This document shows, piece after piece, positions 9,259-17,216 of a stretch of DNA of 32,965 nt (positions are counted from its first letter, which is position 1; every line of letters begins with the position of its first letter). The stretch is from NCBI GenBank assembly GCA_029984855.1, contig JARQZL010000036.1, positions 1-32,965 of the forward strand, read 5' to 3'. Both the position numbers and the translations under genes were made by a program. The notes beneath the pieces were generated by a model that worked only from the letters and a program-made list of their open reading frames with translations, made no database searches and was not told the DNA's origin. Origin of the DNA: Archaeoglobales archaeon. Its GTDB lineage: Archaea; Halobacteriota; Archaeoglobi; Archaeoglobales; Archaeoglobaceae.

Positions 9259-9284
9259 GCCCTATCAGTATGGTAAGTTTTGCC

Positions 9285-9297
9285 CCTTTAAGTTTTA
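9285..9297 (-). promoter_or_regulatory. TATA-like element of the riboswitch-enolase operon
   Basis: Minus-strand TAAAACTTAAAGG centred near 9289 is about 26 bp upstream of 9263, just before the aptamer, the normal TATA-to-start distance in archaea. Confidence 0.5.
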
Positions 9298-9316
9298 CCC
9301 TTCTGTTCCGGCTGAG

Positions 9317-9328
9317 TAAAAATAAAAT
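9317..9328 (-). terminator. T-rich terminator after HMG-CoA reductase gene
   Basis: Immediately after the stop codon the minus strand runs TTTTATTTTT. Archaeal RNA polymerase terminates at T-rich tracts without hairpins, so this probably separates the reductase gene from the riboswitch promoter ~25 bp further on. Confidence 0.45.
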
Positions 9329-9331
9329 GGA

Positions 9332-10600
9332 TCAGAGCTTGCCTGAACGAATCTTCTCAAGAACTTCCTTAGCGTAGTCAACCTTTATTCTCCTGTCCTT
9401 TACCAGTATTTCGACTATCCTGTCAACTTCTTCTCCAACAGCTCCGGCGGATATGGCTATATTCCTCGCATGCAACTCCATGTGCCCCCTCTGTATTCCT
9501 TCCGTTGCCAGAGCTCGCAATGCAGCAAAGTTCTGCGCTAAGCCAACTGCGGCAATGACTCTCGAAAGCTCTTCGGCCGTCTTAACACCAAGTATCTTCA
9601 GGCAAATTCTGGCCATTGGATTGACCGACGTGGCACCTCCAACTATACCAACGGCAACTGGCAGCTCTATTGTACCAACCAAGTCTCCCTCCCGGTTTTT
9701 CTCATACGTTGTAAGGGGTTTGTAGCCACCAAGGGCTGCATAGCTATGTGCTCCTGCTTCAACAGCCCTGAAATCATTGCCCGTTGCGATTACAACTGCT
9801 GAAATGCCATTCATTATGCCCTTGTTGTGCGTTGCACATCTGTAAGGATCTGCTTTTGCAAATGCATAGGCTTCAATTACGCCATCAACGACTTCTTCAC
9901 CCCCAATTGCATCTCTGTCAAAAACAGCCTTTGCCCTTGCAAGTCTGTACGTTGCGAGGTTCGAGACGATCCTCAACCTGACCTTTCCCCCCGTCATGCG
10001 CTCAATTATTGGGGCTACAGCTTCAACCATCGTGTTGACAGTATTTGCTCCCATCGCATCTCTCACGTCAACAAGAAGGTGCACGATCAGCATCTGGCCT
10101 GCTGTGGTGTGCATCACCCTTGCCTCTACATCCTTACAGCCACCTCCGAGCTTGATGAGGGTACCATCCTGCTCATTTGCCTTCTGTATTATCTCATCTC
10201 TATGCCTGAGCACCTCAATTTTTGCAGCAAATGGATCTTTTAATCCCACAACCTGAATCTGGCCTATCATCACCGGCGGCGTTGCCTGCGTAACAAATCC
10301 TCCTTTAACTCTTGCCATCTTTGCAGCGTTGCTTGCAGCAGCAACAACGCTCGGCTCTTCTATTGCCATCGGTATGAGGTAATCTTTCCCATCAATCAGA
10401 AAGTTCGTTGCAATGCCCAGAGGGAGCTCAAAAGTGCCAATTACGTTCTCAATCATTCTGTCTGCGATATCAAGAGATAGGGAACCATTTTGCAGAATAA
10501 CCTGCTTTTCTTCTTCACTCAATCCAGCAAACTCTGCAACTTTTTCAAGCCTCTCTTCAATGCTCAGTTTGTAAAATCCGGAAATTCTCGATGATTTCAT
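9332..10600 (-). CDS. hmgA: Hydroxymethylglutaryl-CoA reductase, class II
   Basis: 422 residues. Reduces HMG-CoA to mevalonate for isoprenoid lipid synthesis. The class II (bacterial, Pseudomonas mevalonii-like) form is recognised by [14 protein letters not shown] with the catalytic Glu, [22 protein letters not shown] with the catalytic Lys, [12 protein letters not shown] with the catalytic Asp, GGATSVNP, and [11 protein letters not shown] with the catalytic His. Most archaea use class I; Archaeoglobales and Thermoplasmatales are known for a class II enzyme acquired from bacteria, often NADH-preferring. This is one of the best taxonomic hints in the window. No ribosome site precedes the ATG; an AT-rich stretch about 30 bp upstream suggests a near-leaderless transcript divergent from the zinc-ribbon gene. 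Confidence 0.96.
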   Translation of the reverse strand: MKSSRISGFYKLSIEERLEKVAEFAGLSEEEKQVILQNGSLSLDIADRMIENVIGTFELPLGIATNFLIDGKDYLIPMAIEEPSVVAAASNAAKMARVKGGFVTQATPPVMIGQIQVVGLKDPFAAKIEVLRHRDEIIQKANEQDGTLIKLGGGCKDVEARVMHTTAGQMLIVHLLVDVRDAMGANTVNTMVEAVAPIIERMTGGKVRLRIVSNLATYRLARAKAVFDRDAIGGEEVVDGVIEAYAFAKADPYRCATHNKGIMNGISAVVIATGNDFRAVEAGAHSYAALGGYKPLTTYEKNREGDLVGTIELPVAVGIVGGATSVNPMARICLKILGVKTAEELSRVIAAVGLAQNFAALRALATEGIQRGHMELHARNIAISAGAVGEEVDRIVEILVKDRRIKVDYAKEVLEKIRSGKL

Positions 10601-10674
10601 GGCTGAAATAAAGATGTGGAATTAAAAATACTTTCGTTTGGGGTAAATTATTGATATGCGATATTCCGGAGAAA

Positions 10675-10689
10675 AACTTAAGTTTATGC
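10675..10689 (+). promoter_or_regulatory. TATA-like element of the zinc-ribbon gene
   Basis: AAACTTAAGTTTATG, partly palindromic, is centred about 25 bp upstream of ATG 10708, as expected for a leaderless transcript. Its position argues against starting the gene at the in-frame ATG 10651. Confidence 0.5.
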
Positions 10690-10707
10690 AATCAGGCAGC
10701 AAAAACA

Positions 10708-10944
10708 ATGATAAAGTTGATTCGATGCCCATCATGCGGGGAAGAAATCGAACTCAACGACCTTTATGAGGGTATGGAAATACATTGCAAGCTCTGCAAC
10801 AGTATAATGATATACACGGATGGAAAACTGCACCTTCTCGACACAAATGAAGAGTTTGACATCGACGAGCTTGTGCATGACGATGAAGAGGAGACAGTGG
10901 AGGAGGAATTTGAGGAGGAGTACTATTTCAGTGATGACATTTGA
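10708..10944 (+). CDS. Small zinc-ribbon protein with acidic C-terminal tail
   Basis: 78 residues. An N-terminal zinc ribbon CPSCG ... CKLC is followed by a short strand region and a very acidic tail (EEETVEEEFEEE). The layout recalls the amino-group carrier protein LysW (zinc ribbon, then acidic C-terminus), but the tail ends YYFSDDI and not in the EDWGE motif whose terminal Glu carries the substrate, so it is unlikely to be a functional LysW. Start ATG 10708 was chosen from the TATA spacing; an upstream in-frame ATG (10651) adds 19 residues that do not look like part of the domain. A T-tract terminator follows directly. The function is unknown. Confidence 0.75.
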   Translation: MIKLIRCPSCGEEIELNDLYEGMEIHCKLCNSIMIYTDGKLHLLDTNEEFDIDELVHDDEEETVEEEFEEEYYFSDDI

Positions 10945-10945
10945 A

Positions 10946-10961
10946 TTTTTTTAGAATTTTT
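10946..10961 (+). terminator. T-tract terminator
   Basis: Starting two bases after the stop codon are T7 and T5 tracts separated by AGAA, typical of archaeal intrinsic termination. The 140 bases from here to porC are AT-rich and hold only the porC promoter region (AAAATTTATTAAC around 11037-11049). Confidence 0.55.
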
Positions 10962-11089
10962 AGAATCTAACATGAATTACAATTATAATAATCTATCATC
11001 ACAATTCAGCCTATATTGTGTAGAATCAACAATGATAAAATTTATTAACTATATCTCGACATTCAGCAAAAAATTTCGGGGGGATATGT

Positions 11090-11647
11090 ATTTTACTGGA
11101 AGTCAGATTTCATGGAAGGGGTGGACAGGGAGTTGTTACATCGGCAGATGTCTTAGCTGTTGCGGCGTTCAGGGAAGGTTATTATACGCTTTCATTCCCG
11201 ACTTTTGGGGCAGAGAAAAGAGGAACTCCAGTGGCATCATTCTTAAGAGTGTCTGATAAGCCCATCGTTCTGAGAGATGAGATATACTATCCAGACTATG
11301 TTGTCGTTCTTGATTCAACGGTAATGGATTCTGTAAACGTTGTGGCAGGCCTTAAAGAGGAAGGAGTGGCGATAGTGAACTACCCGGATGAAGACAAACT
11401 TGGAGAAAAACTTAAAGTTAAGGCTGTGGCAATTAACGCTACAAAACTTGCAATTGAGAAACTCGGCAGACCGATTACGAATACAGTGATGGTTGGAGCG
11501 TTTGCAGGTTTGACAGGTCTGATTAAGCTTGAAACTTTAAGAAAGACGATTGCCGAATGGTTCAGGAATCCGTCAATTGCCGGGAAGAATGCAGAGCTTG
11601 TTGAGATTGCATATACAGAGATGGAAAAGAGGAGGAATGGCCTGTGA
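11090..11647 (+). CDS. porC: Pyruvate:ferredoxin oxidoreductase, gamma subunit (non-canonical start)
   Basis: The frame encodes a full gamma subunit: LLEVRFHGRGGQGVVTSADV at the N-terminus, FPTFGAEKRGTPV, VVVLDSTVMDSVNV, ITNTVMVGAFAGLTG. No ATG, GTG or TTG occurs in frame between the upstream stop (11036) and GTG 11231, yet the strongly conserved HGRGGQG lies at 11111-11131. The best start is ATT 11090, with GGGGGG (11078-11083) six bases before it; CTG 11096 and ATA 11084 are alternatives. An ATG at 11086 is out of frame by one base, so an indel is also possible. Starting at GTG 11231 would delete about 47 conserved residues. It overlaps porD by 4 bp. About 185 residues, normal for PorC. Confidence 0.85.
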   Translation: MLLEVRFHGRGGQGVVTSADVLAVAAFREGYYTLSFPTFGAEKRGTPVASFLRVSDKPIVLRDEIYYPDYVVVLDSTVMDSVNVVAGLKEEGVAIVNYPDEDKLGEKLKVKAVAINATKLAIEKLGRPITNTVMVGAFAGLTGLIKLETLRKTIAEWFRNPSIAGKNAELVEIAYTEMEKRRNGL

Positions 11648-11961
11648 TCAGAATAACTCCCGGAGCTGTATCAAAACCTCTTGAATCTCTCAAAGTCAAA
11701 ACGGGTGATTGGGGTGCAGAATATCCGGTGATTGAGGAGGAGAAATGTATAGGCTGTGGTGAGTGTGAGATATTCTGCCCTGATCTCTGTATAGAACTCA
11801 TAGAGGCTGGAATGGAGAAAAAGGGGGAGAAAGAAAAAATTATCAGGGTGGCAAAGGTGAATTACGAATACTGCAAGGGTTGTGGAACGTGCAGTGTCGT
11901 CTGTCCTGCTGAGGCCATAAAAATGGAACTCAAGGATATCTACAGGGGTGAGCTGAAATGA
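11644..11961 (+). CDS. porD: Pyruvate:ferredoxin oxidoreductase, delta (ferredoxin) subunit
   Basis: 105 residues with two [4Fe-4S] motifs, CIGCGECEIFCPDLC and CKGCGTCSVVCPAEA, separated by the usual spacer. It carries electrons from the catalytic beta subunit to external ferredoxin. GTG 11644 overlaps the porC stop (GTGA) and its own stop overlaps the porA ATG, so all por genes are coupled. N-terminal PGAVSKPLESLKVKTGDW is typical of PorD. Confidence 0.95.
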   Translation: MIRITPGAVSKPLESLKVKTGDWGAEYPVIEEEKCIGCGECEIFCPDLCIELIEAGMEKKGEKEKIIRVAKVNYEYCKGCGTCSVVCPAEAIKMELKDIYRGELK

Positions 11962-13124
11962 TGAAGGTCGTCAGAGGATTTTACTCCGTCGCATATTCTG
12001 TAAGACTCTGCAGGCCGGACGTGATATGTGCATACCCCATCACACCCCAGACTGAAATTGTTGAAAGACTTGCTGAAATGTATGCAAATGGAGAACTCGG
12101 GAACTGTGAATATGTAACAGCAGAATCCGAGTTTGGAGCAGCATCAATTCTTGTCGGGGCCTCTGCAACAGGAGCAAGAACGTTTACAGCCACGTGTTCT
12201 CAGGGTCTAATTCTGATGAGTGAAGTGCTGTGGAACGCATCTGGTATGAGATTGCCCATAGTTCTTGTAAATGCAAACCGATCACTTTCCGCCCCGCTGA
12301 GCATATGGAATGACCATCAGGACAGTATGGCAATGCGGGATGCCGGAATCATTCAGGTTTATGCAGAGAGCAACCAGGAAGTACACGACATGATACCTCA
12401 GGCATACAAGGTTGCTGAGGACAGACGTGTGATGTTGCCATTTATGGTCTGCATGGATGGATATAAGTTAACGCACGCTTACGAGCCGGTTGATTTGCTT
12501 GATCAGGAAATCGTTGATGGATTCCTTCCGGCTTATGATCCACCTGTAAAGCTCACGACAAAAAAACCTCTCACATTTGGAAGCTATGCAACTCCAGACT
12601 GCTATATGGAGTTCCGTGTTGCCATGCACGATGCAATGGATAGGGCAAGGAAAGTTATGGATAATGTGTTCCAGGAGTGGGCAGAGGTCAGCGGACGTGA
12701 CTGGGGAGGACATATATCAAACGGAGAAGAGGCTGAAACCTGCGTTATAGCAATGGGCTCTCTTGCTGGCTTGGTTAGAAATGTGGTGGAGGAACTGAGA
12801 AAGGAAGGTAAATCTGTGAGTTTTATAAAGCTCAGAACTTTCCGCCCCTTCCCTGCTGAAGAACTCAGAAAGGCTTTAACCGGGGCAAGCAAGGTGATAG
12901 TTTTTGAACGTAGCCTATCTCTTGGCAGCGAACCTCCTGTAACTCTCGATGTTAAATCCGCAATCCAAAAGATGGGAATTGACGTTTATTCCGTGGTTGT
13001 GGGTCTTGGAGGGAGGGATGTGCCGAGAGAACTCGTGAAGAGCACGATTCAGGAGGTGCTTGAGGACAGGGTTAAACCTGGCTTGCACTTCAAGGCCAAG
13101 CAGTTCGAAGAGGTGATACCATGA
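11958..13124 (+). CDS. porA: Pyruvate:ferredoxin oxidoreductase, alpha subunit
   Basis: 388 residues. It supplies the pyrimidine-binding half of the thiamine diphosphate site. Visible: AYPITPQTEIVE near residue 24, ESEFGAASILVGASATGARTFT, CSQGLILMSEVLWNASGMRLP, and ANRSLSAPLSIWNDHQDSMAMRD, which is characteristic of PorA rather than 2-oxoglutarate enzymes. The C-terminal transketolase-type domain has VIAMGSLAG and LRTFRPFP. Together with the other subunits it makes acetyl-CoA, CO2 and reduced ferredoxin from pyruvate, or the reverse. A branched-chain 2-oxoacid preference cannot be excluded from sequence. ATGA overlaps on both sides. Confidence 0.94.
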   Translation: MMKVVRGFYSVAYSVRLCRPDVICAYPITPQTEIVERLAEMYANGELGNCEYVTAESEFGAASILVGASATGARTFTATCSQGLILMSEVLWNASGMRLPIVLVNANRSLSAPLSIWNDHQDSMAMRDAGIIQVYAESNQEVHDMIPQAYKVAEDRRVMLPFMVCMDGYKLTHAYEPVDLLDQEIVDGFLPAYDPPVKLTTKKPLTFGSYATPDCYMEFRVAMHDAMDRARKVMDNVFQEWAEVSGRDWGGHISNGEEAETCVIAMGSLAGLVRNVVEELRKEGKSVSFIKLRTFRPFPAEELRKALTGASKVIVFERSLSLGSEPPVTLDVKSAIQKMGIDVYSVVVGLGGRDVPRELVKSTIQEVLEDRVKPGLHFKAKQFEEVIP

Positions 13125-13993
13125 AGCTCTTTGGTTCTGGTCACGGAGCATGCCCGGGCTGTGGTTTACCCATTGCCGTGAAAAACGTTCTTGAGGGTGT
13201 TGGGCCGTGTTTCGTTGCTAACTCCACGGGCTGTCTTGAGATAATAAGTTCTCAGTATGGTAAAAGTGCATGGGGGGTGCCATACATCCATTCTGTATTC
13301 GAGAATGCTGCTGCTGTTGCAGCCGGTATAGAAGTTGCCCTTAAGGCTCTTAGAAGGACTGATGAGGGGCCAATAGTTGTATTTGCTGGAGATGGTGCAA
13401 CTGCTGATATAGGCATCGGCCCCCTTTCTGGAATGTTTGACAGGGGGCACAATGTTCTCTACGTCTGTCTTGATAACGAAGCCTACCAGAACACCGGCAA
13501 CCAGCAGAGCGGCTTAACTCCTTCAGGGTGTTACACCACAACAACGCCGGCAGGCAAAATTATGGCGGGCAAACAGGGACAGAAGAAGGACATGGTTGCT
13601 TTTGCTCTCGCCCATAAGCTGCCGTACGTTGCGACTGCGAGTGTAGCGTTTCCAAGAGACATAAAGAGAAAGGCAAAGAGAGCGATTGAATTCAAAGGCC
13701 CCAAGTACATCCAGATTCACTCACCATGCGTTACTGGCTGGGGGTTGAATGGTAAGCAGGCTATTCCTGTGGCGAGATTGGCTGTTGAAACCGGTCTTTA
13801 TCCACTTGTAGAGTATGAAAACGGAGAGCTTGTCAGGGTGAAGAAGGTGAAAGAAAGAAAGCCTGTAGAAGAGTACTTAAAACAGCAGAAAAGATTCAGA
13901 CATCTGTTCAAGCATCCGAAGGGTCATGAAGTTGTAGAGGAATTGCAGAAAATTGCAGACGGAAACGCTCTAAAATTTGGGCTGGATATTTGA
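13121..13993 (+). CDS. porB: Pyruvate:ferredoxin oxidoreductase, beta subunit
   Basis: 290 residues. Binds the thiamine diphosphate pyrophosphate and magnesium through GDGATADIG (90-98) and DNEAYQNTGNQQSG, and a proximal [4Fe-4S] cluster through C11, C14 (ACPGCG), C38 (STGC) and C203 (SPCVTGW). This four-cysteine set is the PorB pattern. Start ATG 13121 overlaps the porA stop by 4 bp. Last gene of the porCDAB operon; 36 bp separate it from the inositol phosphatase gene. Confidence 0.95.
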   Translation: MKLFGSGHGACPGCGLPIAVKNVLEGVGPCFVANSTGCLEIISSQYGKSAWGVPYIHSVFENAAAVAAGIEVALKALRRTDEGPIVVFAGDGATADIGIGPLSGMFDRGHNVLYVCLDNEAYQNTGNQQSGLTPSGCYTTTTPAGKIMAGKQGQKKDMVAFALAHKLPYVATASVAFPRDIKRKAKRAIEFKGPKYIQIHSPCVTGWGLNGKQAIPVARLAVETGLYPLVEYENGELVRVKKVKERKPVEEYLKQQKRFRHLFKHPKGHEVVEELQKIADGNALKFGLDI

Positions 13994-14029
13994 GGAAAAA
14001 TCTATCTTCCCGACCATTCTCTTTTACCC

Positions 14030-14791
14030 ATGCGTGAAGGAGAGGCACTTGAGATCTCACGTCAGGTGGCAGGTGAGGTTCGAAAGGCAATAACAGCCAT
14101 TGCTCGTGAAGAAGCTGGAATGGAAGTAGGAATGGGAAAAGATGGCACCCCTACAAAGAAGGTCGATAGAGTTGCAGAGGATGCAGCGCTCGAAGTTCTC
14201 AGGCAGTACGATGTTAGAATTGTATCTGAAGAGTCCGGTGTTGTTGGCAGTGGTGATATCATCGTAGCCCTCGATCCTGTGGATGGGACTTTCAATGCAA
14301 CAAGAGGTATTCCGATTTATTCGGTAGCTCTATGCTTCTCCAGCGGAGAGAGCCTCAGCAATACATTCTTTGGATATGTCATAAATCTCGCCACAGGTAC
14401 TGAGTACTGGGCTGACGAAGCAGCATACAGGGACGGCAAGCGAATAAATGTCTCAAAACAGGACTCACTTAAATGCAATGCGATAGTGTACTATCCTCAT
14501 AAGGAGTATGGCTTTAAGAGAATGAGAATTTTTGGCAGCGCAGCCTTGGAGATATGCTTTGTTGCCGACGGCTCCGTGGACTGCTTCATCGATGTAAGAA
14601 GGGGAGATGGAAATGGCCTTCTGAGAGTTTACGATGTGGCAGCATCGCTTTACATAGCTGAAAAAGCCGGAGCGATTATTACGGATGATGGAGGAAAGAG
14701 TATCTGGAACAAAAAGTTTACAATGGAGGAGCGATTCAAGCTTGTTGTGGCCAATGAAAATCTCCATTCAAAACTGCTTGAGGTGCTGTAA
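14030..14791 (+). CDS. suhB: Inositol-1-monophosphatase / fructose-1,6-bisphosphatase family phosphatase
   Basis: 253 residues. Metal-site motifs of the IMPase family: SEES (E67, E68), LDPVDGTFN (D82, D85) and RVYDVAAS near residue 201, in place of the more common WDxAA. The sequence strongly resembles the dual-function Archaeoglobus fulgidus enzyme AF2372 as I remember it, including NAIVYYPHKE and FKRMRIFGSAALE. In hyperthermophiles the enzyme can make myo-inositol for di-myo-inositol phosphate and/or act as fructose-1,6-bisphosphatase. No ribosome site precedes ATG 14030; an AAAAATCTATC stretch ~28 bp upstream may be the TATA element of a leaderless transcript. NAD kinase follows after 14 bp, an arrangement also recalled from A. 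fulgidus. Confidence 0.92.
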   Translation: MREGEALEISRQVAGEVRKAITAIAREEAGMEVGMGKDGTPTKKVDRVAEDAALEVLRQYDVRIVSEESGVVGSGDIIVALDPVDGTFNATRGIPIYSVALCFSSGESLSNTFFGYVINLATGTEYWADEAAYRDGKRINVSKQDSLKCNAIVYYPHKEYGFKRMRIFGSAALEICFVADGSVDCFIDVRRGDGNGLLRVYDVAASLYIAEKAGAIITDDGGKSIWNKKFTMEERFKLVVANENLHSKLLEVL

Positions 14792-14805
14792 ATTCAGGTG
14801 TTGAA

Positions 14806-15570
14806 ATGAGAGCTGCTGTAGTCTTCAAGCCCGATTCAATGAACATGGCGGAGGAGGTAAGAGACTTTCTCCTTTCGATTGGAGTGGATGCTGAAGTCTG
14901 TGAACAGTCCAGGGAAATTGAGAAGTACGACATCATAGTCAGCGTTGGAGGGGACGGAACTATACTCCGGACGCTTCAAATGCTCGAAAAATGTCCTCCA
15001 ATATTCGGCGTTAACACAGGCAAGGTGGGGCTGCTAACCCACGCAAATCCGGATAACTACAGGGTCGAACTTGAAAAAGCCATCAGAGAAATGAACGTAG
15101 AGGAGTTCATGCGGATAGAGTGCTTTACTGCAGAGAAGCTTGTTGCTCTCAACGAAATCGCAATACTGACCGCAGTTCCTGCGAGGCTTGTGGAATTCCA
15201 CATTGCCGTTGATGGAGTGAAGATTGAAAGCATGAGGAGCGATGGTCTCCTTGCTTCAACTCCCATTGGATCGACAGCATACGCACTTTCAACAGGAGGG
15301 CCTATCATCGATCCTTACATGAGGTGCATGCTGATCGTACCGATTGCCCCTTTTAAGCTTGGCTGGAAGCCTTGGGTTGTTGGCTCTAAGAGGAGGATCA
15401 CCGTCCGTATTCGCGGAAGACCCTGCCTTGCCATAGCAGATGGCCACAGAATCGTTGAGTTGCAGCCGGGAGCTGAAATGGAGATAAGAGAATCGCCTCA
15501 TCCAGCAAGGTTTTTCAGCATTGGCAACAGAATGGGAAGGATAACAGAAATGCTCAGACAGATGGATTAA
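14806..15570 (+). CDS. nadK: NAD kinase
   Basis: 254 residues. Phosphorylates NAD to NADP. The GGDGT motif is at 48-52 (SVGGDGTILRTL), followed by GVNTGKVGLLTHA, the NE motif (ALNEIAIL, around residue 115), and RSDGLLASTPIGSTAYALSTGGP, the conserved NAD-binding loop. ATG 14806 has AGGTG upstream. It is probably co-transcribed with the phosphatase gene, as in A. fulgidus. Its stop codon overlaps the stop of the convergent PhoU/TrkA-C gene by 4 bp (TTAA), leaving no space for a terminator between them. Confidence 0.95.
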   Translation: MRAAVVFKPDSMNMAEEVRDFLLSIGVDAEVCEQSREIEKYDIIVSVGGDGTILRTLQMLEKCPPIFGVNTGKVGLLTHANPDNYRVELEKAIREMNVEEFMRIECFTAEKLVALNEIAILTAVPARLVEFHIAVDGVKIESMRSDGLLASTPIGSTAYALSTGGPIIDPYMRCMLIVPIAPFKLGWKPWVVGSKRRITVRIRGRPCLAIADGHRIVELQPGAEMEIRESPHPARFFSIGNRMGRITEMLRQMD

Positions 15571-16742
15571 GCTGCCACACACATGCGGCGAAGCAACATC
15601 TCACCCTCTCTCGTTCCCTTGACTATCAACAAATCTCTTGATCTTATCATCGTTGAAGCGGTTGGATGAGTTATCCATTTATTCCCCCTTTTTATTGCAA
15701 CAACGTGCATACCTGTATTTGTCTCTACTTTCGCCTCTCCAAGCGTCTTTGCATCAAGGTTTGACCTCCGAGTTACCTCTACTACAGTTATTATTTCATC
15801 CGTCTCCTTCATTGCCTCGCTGAATATCGGATGAATCTCCATTTTCTCAATTACTATCTGTGCTATTTCCCTTGCAGAATCTGCAATGGTCTCACTTGCA
15901 TATGCTATGTCCAGTAAGGCTGCAAGAGGCTTGAGCTCATCACTCTCAAGATGCCTTGAACTTTCCAGAACCCAGTGCTGGAGTTCGTACTTCATGTTAT
16001 CAACTTTCTCCTCTATGTATCCCACCTCATGGGCTATCTCCTCATTGTAGTAAAGCAGGGAAAGATAGCTGAGATCTATGGCAAGTTCGGACAGGTTTTT
16101 CATATCTATCAGTATATCAACAGCATTGTCAAGATCTTCAAGCTCGAGCTCCGGTTCCACGTCTTCTATTCTCTTCTCCTCTCCAGTAACGAGTTTGTAG
16201 AATCTCGGAATGCCAGATATGTCTCCTCTTGCAAACAGGATATCTCCTTTGTGTATCTTTGTATTCCTGTCAGGGCCAAATATCCAGTCGTAACCCCTTT
16301 TTATGGCTATGACCCTCATGCCAGTTACTGTATGGAGTCTGGACTTGCCGAGGGTTTTTCCTGCTATTTCGGAGTCCTCTGAAACTGAAGCCTTTGCAAC
16401 AGTCTCCTCACTCTTAAGGAGTGCAATCTTTACCATATCTTTGGGGAGCTTGAAGTTTCTCAGAACGAGAATGGCTATATCTCCAGCAGCATTGCCTATT
16501 TTCTGGGCAGCATTTGCTATCTGGAGTATTGAGGATACAGATTCTGCCTCATCAACTCTCCTTGCTGCCAGAATTGAGACGATCCTTATCTGCTTGAGGA
16601 GGCTGTTCATTCTGTCTTCAAGATCAAGGACTTCTTCTGCAATATCCTCGCTATCAAAAAGGACTGCAGAATAGGCAAGATCAACAATAATCTCTGAAGT
16701 GTCCTTTATTTCCACAAGCAGATCCTTGACGGTTCGTCGCAT
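15567..16742 (-). CDS. Duplicated PhoU-like / TrkA-C (RCK_C) domain protein
   Basis: About 391 residues in two copies of the same module. Each has a PhoU-like helical region (KDTSEIIVDLAYSAVLFDSE in the first, KNLSELAIDLSYLSLLYYNE in the second, with EVxxxExxxxxM spacing) followed by a TrkA-C domain (GKTLGKSRLHTVTGMRVIAIKRG and AKTLGEAKVETNTGMHVVAIKRG). No membrane segment or Rossmann RCK_N domain is present. RCK_C domains bind cations or cyclic dinucleotides on potassium transporters, so this may be a soluble regulator of ion or phosphate uptake. ATG 16742 fits a leaderless transcript from the TATA box CTTAAATATT (16766-16774); ATG 16754 and TTG 16766 are alternatives. Confidence 0.82.
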   Translation of the reverse strand: MRRTVKDLLVEIKDTSEIIVDLAYSAVLFDSEDIAEEVLDLEDRMNSLLKQIRIVSILAARRVDEAESVSSILQIANAAQKIGNAAGDIAILVLRNFKLPKDMVKIALLKSEETVAKASVSEDSEIAGKTLGKSRLHTVTGMRVIAIKRGYDWIFGPDRNTKIHKGDILFARGDISGIPRFYKLVTGEEKRIEDVEPELELEDLDNAVDILIDMKNLSELAIDLSYLSLLYYNEEIAHEVGYIEEKVDNMKYELQHWVLESSRHLESDELKPLAALLDIAYASETIADSAREIAQIVIEKMEIHPIFSEAMKETDEIITVVEVTRRSNLDAKTLGEAKVETNTGMHVVAIKRGNKWITHPTASTMIRSRDLLIVKGTREGEMLLRRMCVAA

Positions 16743-16787
16743 TTTTTTACTCATTTTTTCAGACAATATTTAAGGGTTTCGTAAAAA

Positions 16788-17057
16788 TCAGGCTTTCCTC
16801 GCTATATATCTTTTGAAAGTGAGGGCTGTTAAAGCTGTGCACCAGTCTTTTAACACCTCTACATCCCCATCATCCGCAGAAGTAATGCTCAGACCGTTCT
16901 TGGTAAGTACGGCCAGCTCTTCTCCTGCCTTCAGGACTATTTGCTCCTCATTTCGCAGTATTTCAATCGTATAGGGCGGGTCAAAAATTGTAATGGTGTT
17001 TCCATGGCATTCTGCTCTTTCCTTTAACGTATGCTTCAAGAGCTGGAAAGAATTCAT
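16788..17057 (-). CDS. Small protein of unknown function
   Basis: About 89 residues from ATG 17057, chosen because a very strong GGGGGGAGGTG (17070-17080) lies upstream, though the 12-nt spacer is long. The frame stays open to GTG 17135, and ATG 17120 or GTG 17111 would add up to 26 residues that include an 8-residue near repeat (VQNKGMNA/VQNKSV). The product looks like a soluble alpha/beta protein (GNTITIFDPPYTIEIL, then EEQIVLKAGEELAVLTKNG). I do not recognise the family. It may share a transcript with the PhoU/TrkA-C gene, which nevertheless has its own TATA box after this gene's stop. Confidence 0.55.
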   Translation of the reverse strand: MNSFQLLKHTLKERAECHGNTITIFDPPYTIEILRNEEQIVLKAGEELAVLTKNGLSITSADDGDVEVLKDWCTALTALTFKRYIARKA

Positions 17058-17216
17058 GATCTCTGAACACACCTCCCCCCATCCATCTTCGCTCACACTC
17101 TTATTCTGCACAGCGTTCATACCCTTATTCTGCACAGAGCACGAAATGCATCAGGCTTTATGAGTGTTTTGCTTTTTGAGATATCTGGATATAGCTTGCA
17201 GTAAATACTTCCAAAA

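Noticed and set aside
9212-9265. C/D-box sRNA suggested by GTGATGG and CTGATGA
   Set aside because: The boxes fall within conserved parts of the fluoride aptamer, which explains the whole segment including its three helices; a proper D box is missing.
10651-10707. Upstream start of the zinc-ribbon gene
   Set aside because: It precedes the TATA-like element that fits ATG 10708.
10972-11256. 94-residue open frame on the plus strand
   Set aside because: It lies over the start of porC in another frame; the porC frame shows strong family motifs while this one shows none.
11231-11647. porC starting at GTG 11231
   Set aside because: It would remove HGRGGQG and FPTFG, which are encoded in frame just upstream.
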